Assembly (NCBI GenBank): GCA_018396865.1
Contig: JAGTRB010000015.1
Location: forward strand, 1-52,491
From: Candidatus Bathyarchaeota archaeon
Lineage (GTDB): Archaea; Thermoproteota; Bathyarchaeia; TCS64
Reading direction: 5' to 3'
Length of the DNA: 52,491 nt
Both the position numbers and the translations under genes were made by a program. Below, one piece after another: positions 1 through 7,721 of this stretch (the stretch's first letter is position 1; every line of letters starts with the position of its first letter). Below the pieces are notes generated by a model. The model ran no database searches. It was not told the DNA's origin and worked only from the letters and a program-made list of their open reading frames with translations.

Positions 1-345
1 ATTCTTGCCTTTTTGGTCAAGGGATAACTATATCTATTGTTGCCCTGCCTGGAGTATGGTGTGGCCTCTTTTCCCGCCCCATGTGTTCTATGATCATCTC
101 CCCAGCTGAACCGTAGTTCCCTGTACACTGCGGTCAGAGCAAGCCCTGATCAACTCTCTTTAGGCGCCTTCTGTGATGTTGAGCCTCTGGTCGGCGGAGT
201 AGACCAGGGAGGGGAGCGGAAACCCGTGCTTGAAGTAGTATCTTGAGCCCCTTATCTTCCACCACAATGATCTCCTCCCTTTAGAAGCCCCATACCGACC
301 TGCCTCTCGAGGAGACTTGTCACCGTCGGCTTAACTTCCTTGAGA
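1..345 (-). pseudogene. decayed ORF remnant, frameshifted
   Basis: No open frame spans this stretch, but the minus strand yields protein-like pieces in different frames. One piece near bases 165-270 reads SRYYFKHGFPLPSLVYSADQ and ends at a TAA. A second, near bases 30-140, reads VYRELRFSWEMIIEHMG and then continues to a stop. An upstream piece near 285-340 reads KPTVTSLLERQVGMGLLKG. The pieces lie in order on one strand, as expected of a gene broken by indels. The second piece has a transposase-like feel, but I do not recognise the family with certainty. It could also be chance coding potential in GC-rich DNA. Confidence 0.3.
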
Positions 346-486
346 TAAAACTATTTATGGAAACTCGTTGGAAGATATCCTATAATCTCTGTTATATTTA
401 TTTAGTCACGGAAAGTTATGATGTTGAGTTCTCTATATTAAAGTTATGAGATAATTTGATTATTTTAGGTTATGTGTTTAGCGGTT
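346..486. other. AT-rich intergenic stretch
   Basis: This AT-rich spacer separates the decayed ORF from the end of the asparagine synthetase gene. It contains short runs such as GTTATATTTATTTAG and no open frame of note. Termination of the minus-strand gene probably occurs here, but no strong hairpin is visible. Confidence 0.4.
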
Positions 487-1554
487 TTATGGGGAAGGGA
501 TCCCCGGAACCTTCGGGAATGGAACCGCATCCCAGATGTTCCTCAGGCCGCATATGTAACGGGTCAGCCTCTCCACCCCTATCCCGAAGCCGGCTGAGGG
601 GGGAACCCCCTCCTTGAGCATCTCGATGTACCATCCGTACTCCTCTGGGTCTTCACCCCTCATCCTCATCCTCTCTAGGACCCTCTCAGCCTGGAACTCC
701 CTCTCCCCTCCTGAGACACCCTCCCCGAAGCCTTCAGGGTATATCAGGTCGAAGTCCCTCAGGACACCCCGCCTTTCGGGGTCCTCCCTGTCGTAGAAGC
801 CCCGCGCCGTCATGGGATAATCGTATATCCAGAAGGGGGAGTCGAACATTGCGGAGATCGCCTCCTCAGCATCCCACGGTATTTCCACTCCATGCTCAAC
901 TCTGAACCCCTCAGACCTCAACATCTCCAAGGCCTCACAATAACTGATCCTCTTGAAGGGGATTCTCGGAACCCTCAGCCATCTACCCAAAGCCTCCAGC
1001 TCTACATGGCAGGCCCTTGAGACCCTCTCTAGTACGCTGGCGACCATCCTCTCGCATAGAACCATAGCATCATTATAGGTCGCATGGGCCATCTCCACAT
1101 CGATCTGGCGGAACTCGGCTAGGTGCCTCCCAGTCCTCACGGACTCCTCAGGCTCTAGGCGAATGTTCGGAGATAGGGCGAAGACCCTATCAACGCTGAG
1201 CAGCGCCATCTGCTTGTAAAGGATCATGCTGCTCATCAGCTTGAACCCGTGGCCATAGTAGTCTACGGATACCTGCTTAGCGCCTCTTATCCCCGGATCC
1301 GTTACAGGCCCGATTATGGGGGCCAAGATCTCGATGAACCCCTCACCCCTCAGGAAGTCCCTCAGGGCTGAGAGGACCTCATCCTGAACGCGGAGGACGA
1401 GCCTCATCTCAGGCCTTCTGATATACCTGTAGCGGTCCACCACCCCGCGTGCTAGTTCCCTGAACTCCATGTCCTGTAGGACCACAGAAGGTTGACCACA
1501 CCCCTCTGAGATATAAATTTTTTCCATAAATTTCGGAAAAAAATACGAATACAA
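487..1554 (-). CDS. archaeal asparagine synthetase A (class II aaRS-like)
   Basis: Predicted to make asparagine from aspartate, ammonia and ATP. The protein has a class II aminoacyl-tRNA synthetase catalytic fold without an N-terminal OB anticodon-binding domain. This matches the archaeal asparagine synthetases derived from AspRS/AsnRS, rather than a tRNA synthetase. Motif 2 is visible around residues 132-155 (IRLEPE, then FRQIDVEMAHA), and motif 3 near 322-333 (GFGIGVERLTRY). The first 30 or so residues are poor in family-like sequence, so the true start could be an internal ATG (EKIYISEG at residue 10, or EFRELARG at residue 30). The gene is divergent from an Lrp/AsnC regulator only 41 bases away, which suggests control by that regulator. 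A truncated AspRS-like paralogue is the alternative reading. Confidence 0.8.
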   Translation of the reverse strand: MYSYFFPKFMEKIYISEGCGQPSVVLQDMEFRELARGVVDRYRYIRRPEMRLVLRVQDEVLSALRDFLRGEGFIEILAPIIGPVTDPGIRGAKQVSVDYYGHGFKLMSSMILYKQMALLSVDRVFALSPNIRLEPEESVRTGRHLAEFRQIDVEMAHATYNDAMVLCERMVASVLERVSRACHVELEALGRWLRVPRIPFKRISYCEALEMLRSEGFRVEHGVEIPWDAEEAISAMFDSPFWIYDYPMTARGFYDREDPERRGVLRDFDLIYPEGFGEGVSGGEREFQAERVLERMRMRGEDPEEYGWYIEMLKEGVPPSAGFGIGVERLTRYICGLRNIWDAVPFPKVPGIPSP

Positions 1555-1595
1555 ACATAAATATAGGGGAATTTCTATAATTTTTTCGAAGGGTA

Positions 1596-2153
1596 ATGGA
1601 GCTTGATGAGAAGGACATCGAGATTTTGAGGCTCCTCCAGAGGGACGCGAAGATGAGTGTGAAAGAGATAAGTGAGAGGCTAGACAGCCCCGTTACAACG
1701 GTATACTCGAGGATCAAGAGGCTTGAGGATTTAGGGTTTATAAGGGGTTATACTGCCCTCCTCGACGCCTCAAAGCTTGGGAGGGGGACAACCGCCTTCA
1801 TCCTAGCATCCTTCACCTACAGGGCCCCGGGGATAGAGAAGACCCTGGACCAGCGCCAGATAGCCAGAGAGGTGGCCAGATTCCCGGAGGTCCAAGAGGT
1901 CCACATCATAACCGGGGACTGGGATATACTGATAAAGGTGAAGGACAGGGACGTCGCCTCAATAGGGAGGTTCGTGATAGACAAGCTGAGGACAGTGGAG
2001 GGGATAGAGAAGACCCTAACCTGCATGGTCTTCGAGACCTTGAAGGAGACCCAAAGCATCCAGCTGGCCGAAGCCCATAAAGAAGGGGGATCAAGAGATC
2101 CATTCAATTGGTCCAAGCAGCCCATCCAGAGGAGAGATCCCAAATATAAATGA
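1596..2153 (+). CDS. Lrp/AsnC family transcription regulator
   Basis: A 185-residue member of the feast/famine regulators. Residues 1-60 form the helix-turn-helix region (LDEKDIEILRLLQRDAKMSV, then a recognition helix around SPVTTVYSRIKRLEDLGFI). The middle and C-terminal part is a RAM ligand-binding domain with the typical GDWDILIKV strand. About 25 extra residues rich in charged and polar side chains follow the usual end. Members bind amino acids and form dimers or octamers on DNA. The divergent neighbour is asparagine synthetase, so asparagine, aspartate or glutamine is a reasonable guess for the effector. That is inference from position only. Confidence 0.9.
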   Translation: MELDEKDIEILRLLQRDAKMSVKEISERLDSPVTTVYSRIKRLEDLGFIRGYTALLDASKLGRGTTAFILASFTYRAPGIEKTLDQRQIAREVARFPEVQEVHIITGDWDILIKVKDRDVASIGRFVIDKLRTVEGIEKTLTCMVFETLKETQSIQLAEAHKEGGSRDPFNWSKQPIQRRDPKYK

Positions 2154-2229
2154 GGACGCAAAAGGAGGGGGAGATAGTCAACTACAATGGCATGGATCTA
2201 CATGAGAACAGGGTGGCTGAGGATCCCGA

Positions 2230-2270
2230 TTCTCCAGTTCACACAACCTCCACATAAGAGGTGGGGAGAA
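2230..2270. terminator. nested hairpin between convergent genes
   Basis: An outer stem TTCTCC (2230-2235) pairs with GGAGAA (2265-2270), and an inner stem ACCTC (2246-2250) pairs with GAGGT (2258-2262) around a seven-base loop. The element lies between the 3' ends of the Lrp regulator and the kinase-like gene. It has no flanking T-run, so it may serve as a shared 3'-end structure rather than a classical terminator. Confidence 0.3.
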
Positions 2271-2293
2271 CCCGCTTAGAAAGTTATCATAAC

Positions 2294-3907
2294 TCATTTC
2301 CCTTTTTTCATGCGGCACGCCCTTGACGTAGCCAGTAGGATGTGTGGGAGCACTATGGGAGTGAAGACCTTCGCATACTTCAGCCTCGAAGCCTCCTCCA
2401 CATTATTGACCTCCCCTCCACCCTCTAGGTATCCATCTAAGAAGGATTCGGTGATCTTGACAACATTCCTAACGGGATCTAGGGGATCTGCGTAGTGTCC
2501 TGAGAAGTATATGAACTCTGCTAGGTCCCAAGCCATCTCGTCGCTCCTCCCCCCCTGCTCGAGGTCCACTATGGTGGGGCAGTCATCGGCCAGTATGAAG
2601 TTCTCTGGCTTGCAGTCTCCTAGTATGGCACCTAAACAGTGCACCGCAGCGACCAGGTTGCCTGCTCCGCGTATCAGTTCGAGGTCTCTTTCCCCTCCCA
2701 CCCCTTTGACTACCCTCTTCACGATCTCCGCCAGGTTCTCCCCCTCAATATACTCTCGGATTATCAGCTGGTCCTCGAAGCTCGCCTGCAGAACCTCTGG
2801 GGCTGGGATCCCCTCCCTCCTCAGGAGGATTGACATGGCGCACTCCCTCTCCATCCTAGATCTGCCTAGGACAGAGAAATTCCTCGTCCCCATCGTCCAA
2901 AGGACTATAGGAGCCCATTTGATGCTCGTCCAAGAGGTGTAACGCTTCATAATCACCCTCCTATCCTCACCGCCCGCCATGTAGGTTAGTAGATAAACCT
3001 CGTTGAGGACGCCGCCATACCTCTGGATCCTCAGCCCCTCAACCTCAGAGCCCTCGAGAGATGAAAGCATAGAGGGGAGATCCAGGGTCCTTGATAAGGG
3101 GGTTAAGCCCCTAGCTGTGGGGTAATAAACATATCTATGGGCCCTCTGAGCCTCCACAGTCCTGAGCGCGGTGAGTATGCGAGGCTCCAATGGGCTCTTG
3201 ATGAGAAGCTTGAGGAGGCCCCTAACCCAGCTGGGACCGTGCCTCATAGACCTCCTGACCAGCATATGAGCCCTAGTGATATGATCGGTGAGGGCTAACC
3301 TCCTCCTCACGGAGCCGGCGAAGCTAGGATCGACCTTGAAGTAGCCGTCCACCCTAGAGATAACGCCATCCCTCTCAAGGTTCTGGATGGCCTCCTCATA
3401 CCCACTAATGGAGCTGAGGCCATCTTCCTCAAGCTTCTGGAGGAGGATCGAGGATGGGAGATCCTCATGGGAGACCCTCAGAAGGATATCCGCGAGGAAG
3501 TATCTGGGGTCTATCAACATCTCCGTGGAGAGAACAGGATGCTCCAAAACCAGGCCGGTGAGGCTTTCCCTGATCTTCCTGTACCTGTACCTACCAATCA
3601 GCTCCTCGAGGTAATCTCCCCCTATAACCACCTTGTATGGTAGGAGGAGCCTCCACGCGACCGCCTCTAAGAGGGCGGATTCTAGGAGATCCGACTCGAA
3701 GAGTTCCTTATCTATGATCAGAAGCTCGAACTCCTTCCCCTCGAGGGAGACCAGACGTCTCTGAAAGGCCTCTTCAAAATCCTCGACAACCGCTAGGACC
3801 TTCGAGCTGTCCTCCTCCACACCTTCGAGTTGGCTGAGGGCTACGGCGAAGACCCGTGGACTGATCTCCTTCAATACGTCGAGGAGCTGCCTCTCTAGTT
3901 CACCCAA
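2294..3907 (-). CDS. atypical kinase-fold protein with long N-terminal region
   Basis: The C-terminal half (about residues 290-520) resembles the RIO/Bud32/APH kinase fold. It has an ATP-binding lysine in VIMKRY (K321), a glutamate in RECAM, a catalytic-loop equivalent ILGDCKPENF (D431, N436) and a metal-binding aspartate in IVDLEQG (D448). The usual histidine of HGD is leucine. The N-terminal 200 residues are not recognised; residues 150-192 look like a winged-helix segment. The protein may phosphorylate a protein or small molecule or act as a pseudokinase. The start is TTG, placed about 30 bases from a TATA-like AATTTTTTATG, consistent with a leaderless message. The gene stands alone, convergent with the Lrp regulator. 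Confidence 0.6.
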   Translation of the reverse strand: MGELERQLLDVLKEISPRVFAVALSQLEGVEEDSSKVLAVVEDFEEAFQRRLVSLEGKEFELLIIDKELFESDLLESALLEAVAWRLLLPYKVVIGGDYLEELIGRYRYRKIRESLTGLVLEHPVLSTEMLIDPRYFLADILLRVSHEDLPSSILLQKLEEDGLSSISGYEEAIQNLERDGVISRVDGYFKVDPSFAGSVRRRLALTDHITRAHMLVRRSMRHGPSWVRGLLKLLIKSPLEPRILTALRTVEAQRAHRYVYYPTARGLTPLSRTLDLPSMLSSLEGSEVEGLRIQRYGGVLNEVYLLTYMAGGEDRRVIMKRYTSWTSIKWAPIVLWTMGTRNFSVLGRSRMERECAMSILLRREGIPAPEVLQASFEDQLIIREYIEGENLAEIVKRVVKGVGGERDLELIRGAGNLVAAVHCLGAILGDCKPENFILADDCPTIVDLEQGGRSDEMAWDLAEFIYFSGHYADPLDPVRNVVKITESFLDGYLEGGGEVNNVEEASRLKYAKVFTPIVLPHILLATSRACRMKKGK

Positions 3908-4073
3908 AGGGCTTCCGTTCCCTTCCCCATAAAAAATTTAGGGCTTTGGTAAGATATATCTAAGTCTATAAGGAGAACCTCACCACAAAGGATGATCAAA
4001 AGGGTCAGAGCACGGTTTTTCCTATCTATTCTAACTCCCTGGGCGTTCAATGTGTTGTTAAGAGAGAAGCCAT

Positions 4074-6338
4074 CTAGATTGACGCAAGGCTCTTGAGGGT
4101 TCTTTCAGGGATTCCTACAGCTGAGATGAGCCTAACCACTGGGGGTATCACCTGCTTTTCTATGTAATAGTCCACATCAACCTTAGATTGGTCGGCCTCG
4201 AAGTATGGAACCGCCTTCTCATATAGCCTCCCCTTCCCTTTCATAATTATGAAGCCAACTAGGTCTCCGGGCTTTACATCCCAACCAGCCTCTATCATCC
4301 TCTTAGCCACGGCTACATGGGGTGCTGCCACCTCATACTCCTCGAGACCCTTCGTCAGCTTCTTCCATATTATCAGCTTCTTGATCGGTACCCTCCCCTC
4401 CCTTAGGGCCTTTATGGTTACCCTTACCCTCTTCAGCGCCTCCTCGCCCCCCTCCTTGAGGATGGCCTCCAGGGCTGAGAGCTGGGCCTCCTTGGCTATG
4501 GCGCTCCAGTCCCCTCTGACAATCTCGAGCCCTACGGTCTCGATCTTTCCATCAATCGTGAGGCCTCCGTATCGTTTCTTCGCCTCGGTGAAGAGGATCC
4601 TCCTATACCTCCTGTCTACCCTAGCCTCAAGGCCCAAGGCCTCGCTTATCCATCGCAGGAGGCTCTTTATCCTCTCAGGGTCGTCCCTCACGAAGAGGCT
4701 GTCAGTGTCCCCGTAGATTATCTCCAGGCTCAGCTCCTTAGCCTTCTCCATGGCCGACCTTATGGTCTCCCTACCCCAGGCCGTGGTTGCCTCAGCAGCT
4801 TCCCTGCAGTACCACCTAGCGCCTGTCCAGCCCATATAACCATATGTGGCGTTGGCTATGACCTTCAGGGCCCTCTGCCTAGCCTCCAAAACCCTCCTCT
4901 CCACCGAGCCCTCTGGATGCATATCCGCGAGACTCCTCGCCCTCTCCCTCTCCTCTAAGAGCCTTTTCAGGGCTCTTGGAATGAATCCAGCCTCCTCCTT
5001 GAAAGAGTAGGGTAGGTTTGGGGTCCTGTGGACGCCGTCGACGCTAAGGGTGTCGAAGGAGATGTTATACTTCATCATGATGTTTGGATACATGCTCTTG
5101 AAGTCTATGACCGCCACATCCTCGTGGAGGCCAGCTCTAGGCTCCATCACGACGCCGCCTGCGTAGGTCGTGTAGGTCGCCTCCCCCCTCGGTGGAACAA
5201 GTTCACCGGCCTCCATGGCCAAGCCCATTAGGTAGTTCTCAACCCTGAAACCTGTTGCAGCCGTGAGGACATGGTCCGCCGGGAGTCCAGTTATCTCCGA
5301 CAAGGAGAATATGTAGTCGGAGACCGCCCTATAGACCTCCAAAATCCCCCTAGCCCTCTGCATCGAGTAGTCCAGAACCCTAGACCTCTCTCTACTCCAG
5401 GCCTCCGCTAGGTCGTATTCATCGATCGTATCGTATTCAACCTTCAAGCCTAGATAGGAGGAGTACTCCTCGAGGGTTTCAAGCTTGATCTCTGGGGTCT
5501 CCTCGGCGAGGTCGTAGAGGTCTATGTTCAGCCTCCCCTGGAGGGACTGGTGGCCGTACACGCTAGTCCTAGGCTCAGCCCCTAGCCTGCCTATGGAGAG
5601 TCTGAAGCCAAGCCTCCTGCACCTCTCAGCCATGTATGGGAGGAGCCTCCTGTTCGTGTTGAAGCCGACCACCACATCCGGGTCATAGCTCTCAACAAAG
5701 CTTATGAACTCCCTGAGAAGCCTCTCCTCACCTCCCGAGAACTGTCTTTCCTCCCCACCGTCTGTCACAGCTGAGGTGACGATGACTGGGTCAATCTCTG
5801 GCTTGGGGGTTCCCCTACTGGCTAGGGAGAAGGAGTCGAAGGCCAAGACCCTGAGGGCTGGAGCCTCAACCCTCTCAAGCTTTTGGTAGTCCCCCGAGGC
5901 CCTGTAGACCCTGAAGCCCCCTACAACCTTAGACTCGGAGGCTTCCACAGCATACCAAGAGGAAGGTCTAAGCCCCCTCCTCAGAAGGAACTGGCTGGAC
6001 GCCCTTACGTCTGCCTCGAAGACCCCTTCAGCTCCGCACCTCCTCATCAGCTTCTCTGCCAGCTCCTCAAGCTCATCGGTCTTCGAGGAGACCATAACAG
6101 CCTTGAGAGGCTTACCTAAGAGCCTCCTCTCGACCATGCTGAAGCCTGAGATGGGAAGCTCCCTGTAGGCCTCCAAGCATTTATAGACCTCCTTTAGATC
6201 GCCCCCAGTCAGGTAGAATATTGGTGTGAAGGGTTCCTTGACTATGAGCCTAGAGCCATCCTCCCCGATGGACCAGATCCAGACAACAGGCCCATCCTCC
6301 ATCTCAGTAGCCACATCGAGAACCCAGAATCCCAGCAT
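4074..6338 (-). CDS. polB: family B DNA polymerase, exonuclease residues lost
   Basis: DNA-dependent DNA polymerase of the archaeal B family. Numbering here is from an ATG at 6347; an ATG three codons later (6338) is preferred because it lies 29 bases from the TATA-like ATTTAAAAT. Polymerase motifs are intact: DFKSMYPNI (415-423), KVIANATYGYMG (495-506), YGDTDSLF (545-552), plus YAGGVV (395-400) and KKRYGGL. The N-terminal exonuclease fold is recognisable but its acidic residues are gone: Exo I reads FDSFS at 170-174 where FDIET-like is expected, Exo II has N230 but RL where FD should be, and Exo III reads YSMQR at 327-331 where YxxxD is expected. No clear C-terminal PCNA-interacting box is seen. 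It is probably a paralogue to a replicative PolB encoded elsewhere. Confidence 0.92.
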   Translation of the reverse strand: MLGFWVLDVATEMEDGPVVWIWSIGEDGSRLIVKEPFTPIFYLTGGDLKEVYKCLEAYRELPISGFSMVERRLLGKPLKAVMVSSKTDELEELAEKLMRRCGAEGVFEADVRASSQFLLRRGLRPSSWYAVEASESKVVGGFRVYRASGDYQKLERVEAPALRVLAFDSFSLASRGTPKPEIDPVIVTSAVTDGGEERQFSGGEERLLREFISFVESYDPDVVVGFNTNRRLLPYMAERCRRLGFRLSIGRLGAEPRTSVYGHQSLQGRLNIDLYDLAEETPEIKLETLEEYSSYLGLKVEYDTIDEYDLAEAWSRERSRVLDYSMQRARGILEVYRAVSDYIFSLSEITGLPADHVLTAATGFRVENYLMGLAMEAGELVPPRGEATYTTYAGGVVMEPRAGLHEDVAVIDFKSMYPNIMMKYNISFDTLSVDGVHRTPNLPYSFKEEAGFIPRALKRLLEERERARSLADMHPEGSVERRVLEARQRALKVIANATYGYMGWTGARWYCREAAEATTAWGRETIRSAMEKAKELSLEIIYGDTDSLFVRDDPERIKSLLRWISEALGLEARVDRRYRRILFTEAKKRYGGLTIDGKIETVGLEIVRGDWSAIAKEAQLSALEAILKEGGEEALKRVRVTIKALREGRVPIKKLIIWKKLTKGLEEYEVAAPHVAVAKRMIEAGWDVKPGDLVGFIIMKGKGRLYEKAVPYFEADQSKVDVDYYIEKQVIPPVVRLISAVGIPERTLKSLASI

Positions 6339-6362
6339 CCCGATCAACCATAGATGCCCAAG

Positions 6363-6371
6363 ATTTTAAAT
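6363..6371 (-). promoter_or_regulatory. TATA-like box of polB
   Basis: Minus-strand ATTTAAAAT is centred 29 bases upstream of the ATG at 6338. With archaeal initiation about 25 bases downstream of TATA, the message would be nearly leaderless. This spacing argues against the ATG at 6347, which is only 20 bases away. Confidence 0.45.
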
Positions 6372-6453
6372 CTGCCGAGTTGCCCAACTCTTGGGATGAA
6401 ATAAACCCAGAGAATTGGCTCAGCTGGATCAACGCGCTTTTTAGTCTGAATTC

Positions 6454-6460
6454 TATATTA
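6454..6460 (+). promoter_or_regulatory. TATA-like box of purM
   Basis: TATATTA is centred 28-29 bases upstream of the ATG at 6485, the same geometry as at the divergent polB gene. It supports the internal ATG as the true purM start. Confidence 0.45.
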
Positions 6461-6484
6461 AGTAAGGATATAAAGCTGAGAGTT

Positions 6485-7642
6485 ATGTCGAGGTATGGCG
6501 AGCTCGGCGTAGACGTCGGGAAGAGGGGGGTGGAGGCCTTCAAATCCTCCCTCGAGACCTTATATCCGGACGCCTTCTGCACGGTTCAGATCGATCCCGA
6601 CAACCCTGGCTGGGGCCTCGTGGGACACTCCGATAGCGCTGGGAGCAAGCCCATCCTGAGCTATATATACTGGAGGGAGACCGGAGAGCCGAGTTGGTTC
6701 AAGGGATTGGCCCAGGATGTGGTGGCCATGAATCTCGACGACATAGTATGCGTGGGTGCGAGGCCCATCCTCTTCCTCGACAACATCTCCCTAAACCCTA
6801 TGAATATAGATAGGGTGATGCTCCTCCGAACCCTCTCGAATGGGTTCCAAGACTGCTTCGAAAGGCTCTCGGAGCTGGGTCTGCCCATAAGCTTCGCTGG
6901 GGGCGAGACAGCTGACCTCCCAGACCAGGTTAGGACCCTGGATGTCTCAGGCTTCATACTAGGCCGTGTGAGGCTAGAGGAGGCCATAACTGGGAGGGAT
7001 ATCCGGGCTGGAGACCTCATAGTTGGGCTGAGGAGCGGGGGCCGGGCCAGATATGAGAAGGAGGTTAACAGTGGGATAATGTGCAACGGGTTAACCCTTG
7101 CGAGATGCGTCCTATTGGCCTCGGAGTACCAGGAGAGATATCCCGAGACATCGCACTCCAAGGGGAGGTATAAGGGCAGATATAGGGTGGAGGACTACAT
7201 AGAAGAGCTGGGGATGACCTTGGGCGAGGCCCTTCTCTCCCCTACAAGGCTATTCGCCCCTATCGTCAAGGAGGCTTTAGATGGATTCGGGGGCATGATA
7301 CATGGAATAGTTCACAACACAGGGGGAGGCCTCACAAAGTGCCTCCGACTCGGGAGAGGGGTTCGCTACATAAAGGACTCGCTCCCAGACCCAGATCCCA
7401 TCTTCACCCTAATCCAGAGGGAGGGGAGAATAGACTGGAGGGAGATGTATGTGGATTTTAACATGGGGGTTGGGTTTGAGCTCATAGTCCATCCCGAGGT
7501 CGTGGATGAGGTGATAAGCATCTCTGAGAGGTTCGGTGTGGGGGCCCAAGTGATAGGACGATGTGAGGATGGAGAGGCAGGGAACGCTCTAACCATCGAG
7601 AGCCAACACGGGAGGTTCCACTACACACAAAACCGGGAATAG
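6485..7642 (+). CDS. purM: phosphoribosylformylglycinamidine cyclo-ligase-like (AIR synthase)
   Basis: Fifth step of purine synthesis: ATP-dependent closure of FGAM to AIR. The protein aligns by eye with the PurM fold: SRYGELGVDVGKRG near the start, HSDSAGSKP in the ATP-binding region, DVVAMNLDDIVCVGARP, then GGETADLPD and a C-terminal AIRS domain with GGGLTK. It is 385 residues from the ATG at 6485. An upstream in-frame ATG (6380) would add 35 residues unlike the family, so it is rejected. It could be one of the AIR-synthase-related paralogues, but the PurM signatures are good. It is divergent from polB and convergent with an aminotransferase. Confidence 0.8.
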   Translation: MSRYGELGVDVGKRGVEAFKSSLETLYPDAFCTVQIDPDNPGWGLVGHSDSAGSKPILSYIYWRETGEPSWFKGLAQDVVAMNLDDIVCVGARPILFLDNISLNPMNIDRVMLLRTLSNGFQDCFERLSELGLPISFAGGETADLPDQVRTLDVSGFILGRVRLEEAITGRDIRAGDLIVGLRSGGRARYEKEVNSGIMCNGLTLARCVLLASEYQERYPETSHSKGRYKGRYRVEDYIEELGMTLGEALLSPTRLFAPIVKEALDGFGGMIHGIVHNTGGGLTKCLRLGRGVRYIKDSLPDPDPIFTLIQREGRIDWREMYVDFNMGVGFELIVHPEVVDEVISISERFGVGAQVIGRCEDGEAGNALTIESQHGRFHYTQNRE

Positions 7643-7721
7643 TTAAAAAAGTGGGATATACCGATCCACCTAGACCTGACGACCCTTCTAACCGGAGCTG
7701 AATGGGAGGGAATATGGACCC

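Noticed and set aside
170-187. A 16-base word (CTTCTGTGATGTTGAG) that recurs near 49463
   Set aside because: A match of this length is expected by chance at about this frequency in 52 kb, and the surroundings differ.
6304-6582. 92-codon minus-strand frame over the polB-purM spacer
   Set aside because: It covers two promoters and the starts of two well-supported genes and has no family-like sequence.
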